Source: Pseudomonadota bacterium (lineage in GTDB: Bacteria > Pseudomonadota > Alphaproteobacteria > Rhizobiales > Xanthobacteraceae). From it: DNA of 64,000 bases. Location: contig JAEXYA010000069.1 in assembly GCA_023451825.1 (NCBI GenBank), positions 35,090 through 99,089 of the forward strand. The letters are read 5' to 3'. The translations under genes were made by a program, and so were the position numbers. Below, one piece after another: positions 1 to 9,422 of the stretch (position 1 is its first letter; the number at the start of each line of letters is the position of its first letter). The notes below the pieces were generated by a model. It saw only the letters and a program-made list of their open reading frames with translations, was not told the DNA's origin and did no database searches.

Positions 1-518
1 TGCACCTCAAGGGCACTTATTGCGTCACCAAGCCCGTGTTCAATTTCATGCGCGACCATGGCGGCGGCGTCATCGTCAACACGTCGTCCACCTCGGGCCT
101 GATCGGCAATTTCGGCCAGAGCAATTATGGCGCGGCGAAAGGCGGCATCTGGGGCCTGTCCAATGTGCTGGCCATCGAAGGCCGCAAATACGGCATCCGC
201 ATCTGGACGCTATCGCCGGGCGCGCTGACGCGCATGACCTCGGACCTGCCGCGCTATATCGAGAATCCCGGCGCGGCACTCGATGCCGACGGCATCGCGC
301 CGGCCGTGCTCTACATGGTCAGCGATCTCTCCGGCGAGCAGACCGGCAAGGTGCTCGGCGTCTCCGGCCCGCGCGGCGTGCGCGAGATGAAGATGATGGA
401 AATGGAAGGCTGGAAGCCGCCGCTGGACAAGCCGTGGGATGCGCAGGATATCGCGACCCATGCGGCGGAGATCTTCTTCTCCGATGAGGACAGCAAGCAC
501 GGCGCGCGACGGTTCTGA
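1..518 (+). CDS. Short-chain dehydrogenase/reductase (SDR), 5' end cut off by the window
   Basis: The reading frame is open from base 3 and ends at 518, so only the C-terminal part is present (about 171 residues). Visible SDR features are a HLKGTY stretch, the strand GGVIVNTSSTSGL carrying the catalytic Ser, and YGAAKGG, which is the catalytic Tyr-x-x-x-Lys pair. It resembles the complete SDR at 57134-58051, which has GNFGQANYGAAK where this has GNFGQSNYGAAK, so both belong to the HSD17B4-like acyl-CoA SDR branch. An NAD(P)-dependent oxidation of a hydroxyacyl-CoA or similar alcohol is inferred; the substrate cannot be told. The cofactor-binding N-terminus lies outside the window. Confidence 0.85.
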   Translation, partial: HLKGTYCVTKPVFNFMRDHGGGVIVNTSSTSGLIGNFGQSNYGAAKGGIWGLSNVLAIEGRKYGIRIWTLSPGALTRMTSDLPRYIENPGAALDADGIAPAVLYMVSDLSGEQTGKVLGVSGPRGVREMKMMEMEGWKPPLDKPWDAQDIATHAAEIFFSDEDSKHGARRF

Positions 519-585
519 ATGCGGTGAGGGGGCGGACAAAGCCCTCATTCCGCGCTAGAGTGGCGGCACGTTCACACAGAGGCCC

Positions 586-1524
586 ATGATGAAACTGACG
601 TCCAAAGCTGCCGGTACCTTCGCCATCGCACCGACTCCGTTCTTCGATGACGGCCGGATCGACGACAAATCCATCGACAGCCTGATCGATTTCTACGCCT
701 CGATCGGCTGCGACGGTGTCACCGTGCTCGGCATTCTCGGCGAGGCACCGAAGCTGGAAAGCGCGGAATCCGAAAGCGTGGCGACCCGCTTCATCAAGCG
801 CGCCGGCGACAAGCTGCAGATCATCGTCGGCGTCTCCGCGCCGGGCTTTGCCTCGATGCGCTCGCTGGCACTGAAGTCGATGGATGCCGGTGCCGCCGCT
901 GTCATGATCGCGCCGCCGCCGCATCTGCGCACAGATGATCAGATCACCACATATTTCAAGCAGGCCTCCGAGGCGATCGGCGAGGATGTGCCCTGGGTGC
1001 TGCAGGACTATCCGCTGACGCTGAATGTCATCATGACCAATACGGTAATCCGCAAGATCGTCATGGATTCGAAATCCTGCGTCATGCTCAAGCATGAAGA
1101 CTGGCCCGGCCTGGAAAAGATTACCGCGCTGCGCGGCTTCCAGAAAGACGGCTCGCTACGTGAACTGTCGATCCTCACCGGCAATGGCGGCACCTTCCTC
1201 GATTTCGAGATGGAGCGCGGCGCCGATGGTGCGATGACCGGCTATGCTTTCCCGGAAATGCTGATCGACGTGGTGAACCTGTCGAAGAAGGGCGAGCGCG
1301 ACAAGGCGCATGATATTTTCGACGCGCATCTGCCGCTGGTGCGCTACGAGCAGCAGCCGGGTGTCGGCCTCTCCGTGCGCAAATATGTGCTGCAGAAGCG
1401 CGGCATCATCGCTTCCGCTGCGCAGCGCAAGCCGGGTCCGGTGCTGTCGGCGCCGGCGAAGGCGGAGGTCGATTATCTCCTCTCGCGCGTGGCACGTTTC
1501 GACAAGCGCGCGAATTTGAAGTGA
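586..1524 (+). CDS. Dihydrodipicolinate synthase/N-acetylneuraminate lyase family protein
   Basis: This is a 312-residue class I aldolase-type TIM barrel of the DapA/NanA superfamily. Lys169 (in CVMLKHED) fits the Schiff-base lysine and Tyr142 (in VLQDYPLT) the catalytic tyrosine. The pyruvate-binding loop, usually GTTGE, reads GILGE at residues 49-53. That change argues against true lysine-pathway DapA and for a catabolic lyase or dehydratase of unknown substrate. It follows the partial SDR by 67 bases on the same strand, so the two may be one catabolic transcript. The start is the first of two adjacent ATG codons, with a weak purine stretch (AGAGG) upstream. The family call is firm; the substrate is not assigned. 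Confidence 0.85.
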   Translation: MMKLTSKAAGTFAIAPTPFFDDGRIDDKSIDSLIDFYASIGCDGVTVLGILGEAPKLESAESESVATRFIKRAGDKLQIIVGVSAPGFASMRSLALKSMDAGAAAVMIAPPPHLRTDDQITTYFKQASEAIGEDVPWVLQDYPLTLNVIMTNTVIRKIVMDSKSCVMLKHEDWPGLEKITALRGFQKDGSLRELSILTGNGGTFLDFEMERGADGAMTGYAFPEMLIDVVNLSKKGERDKAHDIFDAHLPLVRYEQQPGVGLSVRKYVLQKRGIIASAAQRKPGPVLSAPAKAEVDYLLSRVARFDKRANLK

Positions 1525-1530
1525 TGCGAT

Positions 1531-1620
1531 CGTAGGATGGGTTGAGCGCAGCGAAAACCCATCAACGGCCGGGCGCAAGTGGTGATGGGTTTTCGCGAAG
1601 ACGCTCAACCCATCCTACGG
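1531..1620. repeat. Intergenic palindromic repeat, GTAGGATGGGTTGAGCG family
   Basis: The left arm begins CGTAGGATGGGTTGAGCG and the right arm ends with its reverse complement, giving a long hairpin between the DapA-like gene and the Nudix gene. Variants occur at 9351, 39951 and, as the GTAGGGTGGGCAAAGCG type, at 39161, 46441 and 58061. Confidence 0.85.
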
Positions 1621-1669
1621 CCCGCGAATAACAACAGGCATCACAGAATGCCGACAGGGAGCACCTCAC

Positions 1670-2470
1670 ATGCCGCATGAGCCCGGCGCCGTCCGTCCCG
1701 CCTCGACGATCCTTCTGCTCCGCGAAGGAGCGACCGATCCCATCGATGTGTTCATGATGGTGCGGCACTATCAGATCGAATTCGCATCGGGCGCGCTCGT
1801 GTTTCCCGGCGGCAGCGTGGATGCCGGCGATCACGAGATCGCCAAGCGGCCTGAGCTGCATGATGGCGGCGATCATCTCGATGCCGAGGCGTTGGCGTTC
1901 CGCATTGCCGCCATCCGCGAGACATTTGAGGAAAGCCGCATCCTGCTCGCACGACCGCGTGGCGCGAAGGAACTGATCGCTGCGACGAAAGCGAGTGTCA
2001 TTGCCGATCAGCACCGCGATGCACTCAACGAAAGCAGGGTGAAGTTCGCCGACATCATTGCGGAGAACGATCTCGAACTGGCTGTCGATCTGCTCGTGCC
2101 CTATGCGCACTGGATCACGCCCGAAGGCATGAAGAAGCGGTTCGATACCTGGTTCTTCCTCGCCGAAGCACCACCCGAACAGGTCGGCATGCATGACGGC
2201 AAGGAGTCCACGGACTCCATCTGGCTGTCGCCGCGCGAAGCGCTGGACGGCGGCGAGAGTGGTCGCTTTACGTTGCCGTTCCCGACCACGCGCAATCTGA
2301 TCAAGCTCGGCAAGCAGGGCGGTGTGGCTGCTGCGATGGATGATGCGCGGGCGAGCAAAGTCGTCAGCGTGATGCCGATCGTCAGCCGCGACGGCGACAA
2401 GCGCACGCTGCGGATACCGATCGAGGCGGGATATGACGGCGAGGTGTTTGAGCTGACGGGGGCTCCCTAA
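1670..2470 (+). CDS. Nudix hydrolase, NUDT19-like
   Basis: The 266-residue protein has a Nudix box split by an insertion: the glycine part FPGGSVDAGD (residues 45-54) and, about 30 residues on, REtfEE (residues 83-88), which supplies the metal-binding glutamates. This split box is typical of the NUDT19/RP2p branch, whose members hydrolyse CoA derivatives or other nucleoside diphosphates. A fatty-acid or CoA-related role would suit the neighbouring acyl-CoA ligase but is inference. ATG is preceded by GGGAGCACCTCAC, a usable ribosome-binding site. It sits between two palindromic repeats, so it is probably transcribed alone. Confidence 0.85.
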   Translation: MPHEPGAVRPASTILLLREGATDPIDVFMMVRHYQIEFASGALVFPGGSVDAGDHEIAKRPELHDGGDHLDAEALAFRIAAIRETFEESRILLARPRGAKELIAATKASVIADQHRDALNESRVKFADIIAENDLELAVDLLVPYAHWITPEGMKKRFDTWFFLAEAPPEQVGMHDGKESTDSIWLSPREALDGGESGRFTLPFPTTRNLIKLGKQGGVAAAMDDARASKVVSVMPIVSRDGDKRTLRIPIEAGYDGEVFELTGAP

Positions 2471-2477
2471 AACTCAG

Positions 2478-2556
2478 CCGTCATTGCGAGGAGCGTAGCG
2501 ACGAAGCAATCCAGTCTTTGGCTTTCTGGATTGCTTCGCTGCGCTCGCAATGACGG
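2478..2556. repeat. Intergenic palindromic repeat, GTCATTGCGAGGAGCG family
   Basis: CCGTCATTGCGAG at the left is mirrored by CTCGCAATGACGG at the right, with the inner arms GAAGCAATCCAG and CTGGATTGCTTC. It separates the convergent Nudix and acyl-CoA ligase genes and may serve as a bidirectional terminator. Other copies are at 47903, 51435 and 60609. Confidence 0.85.
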
Positions 2557-2563
2557 CGATTGG

Positions 2564-4123
2564 CTACCCCGCCTTCGCCTGCACACCATTCTCCCAATAC
2601 GGCCGCCGCAATTCGCGCTTCAGCACCTTGCCCGCACCTGACAGCGGAAATGGCTCACTCCGCACATCGACCGTCCGCGGACACTTGTAGCCGGCAATGC
2701 GATCCCGACAGAAGGCGATGATCTCCGCCGCATTCACCTGCGCATCCGGTTTCGGAATCACGAAGGCATGCACGGTCTCGCCCCAATGCGGATCGGGGAT
2801 GCCGATCACGGCGCATTGTGCGACCGCGGGATGCTGGGTGATCGTGTTCTCGACCTCGATGGAATAGACATTCTCGCCGCCGGAAATGATCATGTCCTTC
2901 ATGCGATCGACGAGATAGATATAGCCTTCCTCGTCCATGTATCCGCCGTCGCCCGTATGCATCCAGCCGTCGATGACGGCCTTGGCGGTTTCTTCCGGCC
3001 GCTCCCAATAGCCCATCATCACATTCTGGCCGCGCACCGCGACTTCGCCCACGGTGCCATGCGGGACAGGCTTGTGGTCGTTATCGACGATGCGGGCCTC
3101 GCAACCAATGGCCGCGCGACCGCAGGCGCGGAGGCGGTTCTTGGCAGCCGATGCCTCGCTGTAATGCTGCTCCCATGGCAGATGCGTCGCGAGCGGTGAC
3201 AGTTCGGTCATGCCATAGAGCTGATGGAATTCGGCATTCGGCAGGCCCTTCATCGCGCGCTTGAGCAGCGCCTCGTTGATCGGCGACGCGCCATACATCA
3301 GCTGCTTCAGCGATGACAGGTCGTAATTCGCAAATGAGGGATGATCGACCAGCATCTGGATCATGGTCGGGACGATCAAGGTTGCCGAGACCTTTTCATC
3401 CGCAATCACCTGCATCACCAGTTCCGGATTGAAGGTGCGTACGATGACATTGGTGCCGCCATTGGCGAGCGAGGTGAACATGGCGCCGCCATTGGCGACA
3501 TGGAACATCGGCGCGGCATTCATGTAGATCGAGCCGACCGGAATCAGGCCCTCGCTCATCATGTGCAGCGAGTTGCTCATGATGTTGCCGTGGCTCAGCA
3601 TCACGCCCTTGGAGCGTCCCGTCGTTCCACCGGTATAGAAGATACCCGCAAGCTCCTCGCGGCCGCGCATCGCATCTGGCACAGGCGCGCTGGTCTCGAC
3701 GAGCCTGTCGTAATTGTGCGCCTCGGCCGGACCCGCATCGTCATCGGCATAGATCAGTGTCAGCTTGGCGTCGCGGGCGAGTTCCTGTCCCATGGCTGCG
3801 AAGGCGCTATCCACCACAACTGCCGAAGCGCGGCAGTCGAGCAGGGAGTCCAAAATCTCCGCCTGGCTCCAGCGCGTATTGGTCGGCACGATCACGGCGC
3901 CGGCCCAGGCGATGCCGAGATAGAGTTCGAAATAACGATCGGAATTCAGCATCAGCACGGCGACGCGATCATTGTGCTGGATGCCGAGCTTGTGCAGCCC
4001 GCCCGCGAGCCGTGCCACGCGGTCGCCGACCTCGCGCCATGTACGGCGGCGTTCACCATCGATGGTGGCGATGACGCTGGGATCGGTCTGCAACACGCGG
4101 CGCAGGCCCTGGGTGATATTCAT
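2564..4123 (-). CDS. Acyl-CoA synthetase (AMP-dependent, class I adenylate-forming)
   Basis: This 519-residue ligase would activate a carboxylic acid to its acyl-adenylate and then the CoA thioester. The ATP-binding loop YTGGTTGRSKGV and the C-terminal hinge region (TGDGGYMDEEGY, then LVDRMKDMIISGGENVYS) are intact, as is the catalytic lysine context near the C-terminus (SGAGKVLKRELR). An upstream in-frame ATG at 4291 would add 56 residues of unlikely composition; the ATG at 4123 has a good GAGAGGAAACGCC site before it and was chosen. It is divergent from the PQQ alcohol dehydrogenase. Oxidation of an alcohol followed by CoA activation of the acid would be a sensible joint route, but this is inference. 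Confidence 0.85.
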   Translation of the reverse strand: MNITQGLRRVLQTDPSVIATIDGERRRTWREVGDRVARLAGGLHKLGIQHNDRVAVLMLNSDRYFELYLGIAWAGAVIVPTNTRWSQAEILDSLLDCRASAVVVDSAFAAMGQELARDAKLTLIYADDDAGPAEAHNYDRLVETSAPVPDAMRGREELAGIFYTGGTTGRSKGVMLSHGNIMSNSLHMMSEGLIPVGSIYMNAAPMFHVANGGAMFTSLANGGTNVIVRTFNPELVMQVIADEKVSATLIVPTMIQMLVDHPSFANYDLSSLKQLMYGASPINEALLKRAMKGLPNAEFHQLYGMTELSPLATHLPWEQHYSEASAAKNRLRACGRAAIGCEARIVDNDHKPVPHGTVGEVAVRGQNVMMGYWERPEETAKAVIDGWMHTGDGGYMDEEGYIYLVDRMKDMIISGGENVYSIEVENTITQHPAVAQCAVIGIPDPHWGETVHAFVIPKPDAQVNAAEIIAFCRDRIAGYKCPRTVDVRSEPFPLSGAGKVLKRELRRPYWENGVQAKAG

Positions 4124-4279
4124 GGCGTTTCCTCTCGCAATCCGGATGCTGAACGCATCTCTGGTGTGTCGGTGATGATCATAAACACGGCGAAAACATG
4201 AGCAAGCATCGCAACGCTGCGCAGCATCGACAGTGCAACGCAAAACTACATTTGCGCAGATTAGATGCGTTCTGATCTG

Positions 4280-4307
4280 TTGACGACACACGCGCAGGGC
4301 GTAACAT
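4280..4307 (+). promoter_or_regulatory. Candidate sigma70-type promoter for the PQQ alcohol dehydrogenase
   Basis: TTGACG (4280-4285) and TAACAT (4302-4307) are separated by 16 bases, about 40 bases before the chosen start. This is the only good -35/-10 pair I see in the divergent gap 4124-4345. Confidence 0.4.
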
Positions 4308-4345
4308 TCGCACAGGCCCGTGAGAGGCCATTGGGAGTGAAACGC

Positions 4346-6538
4346 ATGAGAGAACCTGCTCGCCGGGATGCTTCGACGCGTCCGAACAAGAGCGACACGC
4401 TCGTTTCAACGAAGACAATCTCGACAACCAAAACACTCTGGCGTAGCGTTTCGCTTGCCATGGCCTTCGGCATGACGCTGGGCGGCAGTGCTGCGATCGC
4501 GCAGACCAAGGGATCGGCCGAGCATATCAAGGCCGTCACCGGCGCCGTGGATAGCGCGTCCATCAAGGCCAATACCGCGACATCGAAGGACTGGCCGACC
4601 TACGGCCTCGATTACGCGGAGACGCGGTTCAGCAAGCTTGACCAGATCAATGCGTCCAACGTCAAGGATATCGGCTTGATGTGGACCTATAGTCTCGAAT
4701 CCATCCGCGGCGTCGAGGCGACTCCGCTGGTGGTGGATGGCATTATGTATGTCTCGGCGCCATGGAGCGTCGTCCATGCTGTCGATACGCGCACCGGCAA
4801 GCGGCTCTGGACCTTCGATCCCGGCGTCGATCGCGAGAAGGGCTATCGCGGCTGCTGCGATGTCGTGAATCGCGGTGTGGCACTCTACAGGGGCAAGGTG
4901 TTCGTCGGCGCCTATGACGGTCGCCTGATCGCCCTCGATGCCGCATCGGGCCAGAAGGTCTGGGAGAAGGACACGATCACCGATCGCAAGATGTCCTACA
5001 CCATCACCGGCGCGCCGCGTGTCTTCAACGGTAAGGTGGTGATCGGCAATGGCGGCGCCGAATATGGCGTGCGCGGTTACGTCACCGCTTACGACGCGGA
5101 AACGGGTGACCAGAAGTGGCGCTGGTTCACGGTGCCCGGCGATCCCGCAAAACCGTTCGAAGACGAGTCGATGGCGGCGGCGGCAAAGACGTGGGATCCC
5201 GCCGGCAAATACTGGGTCAGCGGCGGCGGCGGCACGGCTTGGGATACGATCACCTTCGATCCCGATCTCAACATGATCTATATCGGCACCGGCAACGGCT
5301 CGCCATGGAATCGAAATATCCGCAGTCCCGCCGGCGGCGACAATCTCTATCTCGGCTCCATCGTCGCACTCAATGCCGATACCGGAAAATATATCTGGCA
5401 TTATCAGGAGACGCCCGGCGACAACTGGGACTACACGTCCACGCAGCCGATGATCCTCGCGGACATCACGATCGACAATCAGCCGCGCAAGGTCGTGCTG
5501 CACGCGCCGAAGAACGGCTTCTTCTTCGTCATCGATCGCACCAATGGCAAATTTATCTCGGCGAAGAATTTCGTCGATGTGAATTGGGCGACGGGCTATG
5601 ACGCCAATGGCCGTCCAATCGAAGTGCCGGAAGCACGCACGCCGGATAAATCCTTCGACAGCATCCCTGGACCATTCGGTGCCCATAACTGGCATCCGAT
5701 GTCGTTCAATCCGCAGACCGGTCTCGTTTATCTGCCGGCCCAAGGCGTGCCGCTGAATCTGACGGGCGAGAAGAAGTTCGTGCAGAATGATCCCGGCCCG
5801 ATGAAATATGCGGCGACGACGGGCTGGAATCTCGGCTTCACGCTGAACACCGAACCGCCGAAGAACTTGCCATTCGGCCGCCTGATCGCATGGGACCCGG
5901 TGCAGCAGAAGGAAGCCTGGCGCGCCGAATATGTGGCGCCATGGAATGGCGGCACGCTCACGACCGCCGGCAATCTCGTCTTCCAGGGGACGGCGGACGG
6001 CCGCTTCGTCGCCTACAATGCCAAGACGGGCGAGAAATTGTGGGAGACGCCGGTTGGCACCGGCGCGGTTGCGGCGCCTTCGACCTATGAAGTGGATGGC
6101 AAGCAATATGTGTCCATCGCGGTCGGCTGGGGCGGCGTGTTCGGCATCACCCAGCGCGCCACCGATCGGGAAGGGCCGGGCACGGTCTATACTTTCGCGG
6201 TCGGCGGCAAGGCGCCATTGCCCGATTTTACCAAGTACCAGATCGGCAAGCTCCTGAAGGGCGTGAAATACGATCCCAAGGATGTGCCGGACGGCACGGC
6301 GATCTATGTCAGCGCCTGCGCGGCCTGCCATGGCGTGCCGGGCGTGGACAAGGGCGGCAATGTGCCGAATCTCGGCTATTCCGCCACCGAGACCATCGGC
6401 AATCTGAAGGACATCGTCTTCAACGGTCCGTTCAAGGACAAGGGCATGCCGGATTTTACCGGCAAGCTCACCGAAGCCGATGTCACCAAGATCCAGGCCT
6501 TCATCCAGGGCACCGCGGATGCCGTTCGGCCCAAGTGA
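4346..6538 (+). CDS. PQQ-dependent alcohol dehydrogenase with C-terminal cytochrome c (quinohemoprotein)
   Basis: The 730-residue protein carries an N-terminal export signal (hydrophobic SVSLAMAFGMTL, ending around GSAAIAQ), an eight-bladed propeller and a heme-c domain. PQQ-ADH hallmarks are the adjacent cysteines in GYRGCCDV, the calcium ligand regions GAEYGV and GTGNGSPWNRN, and the catalytic Asp in DNWDYTS. The cytochrome part has CAACHG near residue 655 and MPDFTGKL as the axial-Met segment. It oxidises alcohols in the periplasm and passes electrons through heme c to the respiratory chain. An ATG at 4265 is in frame, but the ATG at 4346, with GGGAG before it, gives a better signal region. 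No PQQ synthesis genes are in the window. Confidence 0.93.
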   Translation: MREPARRDASTRPNKSDTLVSTKTISTTKTLWRSVSLAMAFGMTLGGSAAIAQTKGSAEHIKAVTGAVDSASIKANTATSKDWPTYGLDYAETRFSKLDQINASNVKDIGLMWTYSLESIRGVEATPLVVDGIMYVSAPWSVVHAVDTRTGKRLWTFDPGVDREKGYRGCCDVVNRGVALYRGKVFVGAYDGRLIALDAASGQKVWEKDTITDRKMSYTITGAPRVFNGKVVIGNGGAEYGVRGYVTAYDAETGDQKWRWFTVPGDPAKPFEDESMAAAAKTWDPAGKYWVSGGGGTAWDTITFDPDLNMIYIGTGNGSPWNRNIRSPAGGDNLYLGSIVALNADTGKYIWHYQETPGDNWDYTSTQPMILADITIDNQPRKVVLHAPKNGFFFVIDRTNGKFISAKNFVDVNWATGYDANGRPIEVPEARTPDKSFDSIPGPFGAHNWHPMSFNPQTGLVYLPAQGVPLNLTGEKKFVQNDPGPMKYAATTGWNLGFTLNTEPPKNLPFGRLIAWDPVQQKEAWRAEYVAPWNGGTLTTAGNLVFQGTADGRFVAYNAKTGEKLWETPVGTGAVAAPSTYEVDGKQYVSIAVGWGGVFGITQRATDREGPGTVYTFAVGGKAPLPDFTKYQIGKLLKGVKYDPKDVPDGTAIYVSACAACHGVPGVDKGGNVPNLGYSATETIGNLKDIVFNGPFKDKGMPDFTGKLTEADVTKIQAFIQGTADAVRPK

Positions 6539-6660
6539 CGGCGCTGCGGTGAGGCCACGATAGAAACCATGTCGGGCGGTTCGAGATATTCGAGCCGCCC
6601 GATACATTTCCTGATCACCGAAGTCCGGATATATTGGTGCGGTCTGGAGTCCGGTCCCGC

Positions 6661-9342
6661 ATGCCTTCCGCCATCTCGGCATTTCTTGAAAAGGCCCGAT
6701 CGTCGTCGCTCTCGATCGGCCAGCTGACATTCAGCGGCTTTCTCTGCGTATTGGCCGTTATCCTGGTGATGGGGGTCGCCAATGTCGTGGCGGTCCGGCA
6801 TATCGACACGACTTTTGCCGAGTTGCAGCGGCTGCAGATCGTCGGCGATCTTGCCGAAGATATCGATCGCCGGCTGAACAGCTTGCGGCTGGCGGCGCGC
6901 GATTATGTCACCGATCCCAACGCGCAGCCGGAGAAAGTGTCGGAAGCAGCCGCGGCGCTGGGCGATCTTCTGAAAAAGACCCGCATCGAACTGGCGCCCG
7001 AGCAGCGTGTCATGATCGATGGCGTCGATGCGCGATTGGCCACTTACCGGCAAGGCATTGCGCAGGTGACGGCGCTGATCAACCAGCGTGCTGAATTGCT
7101 GGCCACGCTGCCGGCGCTACGGCAGGACTTTGAGAGCGCCGTACCTGACGTGGCGAGCACAGCTGGCGCCAAGCGCATGTTTCGGGCGCAGAACGAGATC
7201 GCCGCCGCGCTGCTGGCCCGCGATCCCGTGCGGGCGGAGCGGGCGGCGCGCGATATGCAGGCCTTGCCGATCAACACACCCGCGCTGCGCATCGCGGCCG
7301 ATGCCTATGCGGATGCGATCATCGCGGTCTCGACCACGGAGCGGCGGATCGCCGATCTCGATCGCGACGTCCTGGGCACCGAAGGACAGCAGATCGGCCG
7401 CGTCACGGACTTGCTGCGTGAATTGAGCACGCGCCGCGGCCGTCATCTCTCGCATGAATTTGCCAGAACGCTGACCGAAGCGCGCTGGCAGAGCATCGCG
7501 CTCGGCACGGCCGGTGTGCTGATCGGCCTGATGGCGGCGTTGTTCGTCGTCAGACGGATTGTCCGGCCCCTGAAGGGCATCGCCCGCGCCATTCGCGCGC
7601 TGGCCGGTGGCGGGCAGGAAACGGCTATTCCGGCGACGACGCTGAACAATGAAATCGGTGACATCGCGCGTGCGGCTGAAGTCTTCCGCAAGACATTGGT
7701 GGAGGCCGATGCCGCACGGGAAGCTGCGGTACATGCGCTCGCCGAACAGCGCCATGCTGAGGAGAGTTACCGCAAATTGTTCGAAGGCTCCATCGACGGC
7801 ATCTATGTCACGACGCCGGCCGGCGCGCTGCTCAATGCCAATCCGGCGCTGGCGCGGATGATGGGGTTTGATACGCCGGAGGATCTGATCCGGGCGACGC
7901 TCGACATCTCCAGGAACATCTATGTCGATCCGGATGCACGCCTGGAATATCAGCGGCGCATGCAGCGCGACGGCATGGTGCGCGAATTCGAATATCAGGT
8001 CTATCAACGCGAACAGACGATCCTGTGGCTGTCGGACAGCGCCACAGCCGTGCGGGACGACGATGGTGTGGTCACCCGTTATGAAGGCACGGTGCGCGAC
8101 ATCACCAACCAGAAGCGCGCCGAAGCCGCCGTGTTCGAAGGACGACGGCTGCTTCAGCAGGTGATCGATACTGTGCCCGCGGTGATCAACGTCAAGGGCA
8201 CCGACCTGCGTTACGTGCTGATGAACCGCTACATGGCGGGCATCTTCGGCATCGAGCCGGGCGAGGCGCTCGGCCAGACCACCGGCGAACTGATGGCGCG
8301 CTACGGTGCTGCGAAGACCGACGCGCCGGACAACCGTGTGCTGGCCACGCGGGACGGTCTCGGATTCTATGAGGAAGAATACCGCGACGCCTCCGGCGTG
8401 ATGCGGCAATGGCTGGTGAACAAGCTGCCGCTGCTGCGCGCTAATGGGGAGATCGAGAATATCGTCACGGTGGCGCTGGATATCGGCGAGCGCAAGCGCA
8501 GCGAGCAGGAAATGCGCAAGGCGCGCGATGCAGCCGAAGGGGCATTGCGTAACTTGCGCGAGACGCAAAACTCACTGATCGAAGCCGAGAAGCTGGCAGC
8601 GCTCGGGCGCCTTGTCGCCGGCGTGGCGCATGAGGTGAACAATCCCGTCGGCATCGGCCTGACGGTGGCGTCGTCGCTGGAGCGTCGCGTCGCGCGTTTC
8701 GCGGATGAGGTGGCGCGCGGCGATCTCCGGCGCTCGTCGCTGAACGAATTCGTCGAGGCCAATCGCGACGCTGCTGCGCAGCTCGTGGCCAATCTCAACC
8801 GCGCGGCGGAGCTGATCCAGTCCTTCAAGCAGGTGGCGGCGGATCGCAATTATTCAGACCAGCGCGTGTTCGATCTCGCCGATCTCACCGAGCAGGTCGT
8901 GATGAGTCTGAAGCCGGGTTTGCGCAAGCAGAAGCTGACCTTGTCCGTGGACTGCAAGCCGAACCTGACCATGAACAGCTATCCCGGCCCTTACGGGCAG
9001 GTGCTGACCAACCTGCTGCTCAACACGGTGGCGCACGCTTTTCCGGATGGCACCGGCGGCGTTGTCGAAATCAAGGTGCAGGAATCCGGCCCCGATCATG
9101 TCGAGATCCTGTTCTCGGACAACGGCATCGGCATGACGCCTGACGTGCGCCGCCGCGCCTTCGATCCATTCTTCACCACGCGGCGCGACCAGGGCGGCAC
9201 CGGGCTTGGCCTGCATATTGTGTATAGCATCGTCACCAGCCGCCTCGGCGGCCGCTTGCACCTGCATTCCGAGCCTGGGCAGGGGACGCGCATCCAGATC
9301 ATCCTGCCGCGCCATGCGCCGTTGGAGATGGCGGCGGAATAG
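6661..9342 (+). CDS. Membrane-bound hybrid-free sensor histidine kinase with HAMP and two PAS domains
   Basis: About 893 residues. In order: TM1 (about 25-45), a mostly helical periplasmic sensor, TM2 (about 278-300), HAMP (about 300-350), PAS1 (about 368-490), PAS2 (about 496-620), a dimerisation helix with the phosphoacceptor His657 in GVAHEVNNP, and a HATPase domain with N box (LTNLLLNTVAHAF), DNGIGM, FFTTRRDQGGTGLGL. The VAHEVNNP box is the HisKA_4-like/NtrB-like type. No receiver domain or response regulator gene is adjacent, so it is an orphan kinase here. In-frame TTG/GTG codons exist at 6634-6637, but the ATG with upstream GGAG is preferred. The signal it detects cannot be inferred. 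Confidence 0.92.
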   Translation: MPSAISAFLEKARSSSLSIGQLTFSGFLCVLAVILVMGVANVVAVRHIDTTFAELQRLQIVGDLAEDIDRRLNSLRLAARDYVTDPNAQPEKVSEAAAALGDLLKKTRIELAPEQRVMIDGVDARLATYRQGIAQVTALINQRAELLATLPALRQDFESAVPDVASTAGAKRMFRAQNEIAAALLARDPVRAERAARDMQALPINTPALRIAADAYADAIIAVSTTERRIADLDRDVLGTEGQQIGRVTDLLRELSTRRGRHLSHEFARTLTEARWQSIALGTAGVLIGLMAALFVVRRIVRPLKGIARAIRALAGGGQETAIPATTLNNEIGDIARAAEVFRKTLVEADAAREAAVHALAEQRHAEESYRKLFEGSIDGIYVTTPAGALLNANPALARMMGFDTPEDLIRATLDISRNIYVDPDARLEYQRRMQRDGMVREFEYQVYQREQTILWLSDSATAVRDDDGVVTRYEGTVRDITNQKRAEAAVFEGRRLLQQVIDTVPAVINVKGTDLRYVLMNRYMAGIFGIEPGEALGQTTGELMARYGAAKTDAPDNRVLATRDGLGFYEEEYRDASGVMRQWLVNKLPLLRANGEIENIVTVALDIGERKRSEQEMRKARDAAEGALRNLRETQNSLIEAEKLAALGRLVAGVAHEVNNPVGIGLTVASSLERRVARFADEVARGDLRRSSLNEFVEANRDAAAQLVANLNRAAELIQSFKQVAADRNYSDQRVFDLADLTEQVVMSLKPGLRKQKLTLSVDCKPNLTMNSYPGPYGQVLTNLLLNTVAHAFPDGTGGVVEIKVQESGPDHVEILFSDNGIGMTPDVRRRAFDPFFTTRRDQGGTGLGLHIVYSIVTSRLGGRLHLHSEPGQGTRIQIILPRHAPLEMAAE

Positions 9343-9350
9343 CGCGGGGC

Positions 9351-9412
9351 CGCAGGATGGGTTGAGCGCAGCGAAGATCCATCTCTTGACCTGCGGCGGC
9401 TCCGCTGAGGGG
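9351..9412. repeat. Degenerate half copy of the GTAGGATGGGTTGAGCG repeat
   Basis: GCAGGATGGGTTGAGCGCAGCG matches the left arm of the repeat at 1531, but the right arm is lost. It lies between the convergent kinase and GrlR-like genes. Confidence 0.5.
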
Positions 9413-9422
9413 GGCTCCGGAA

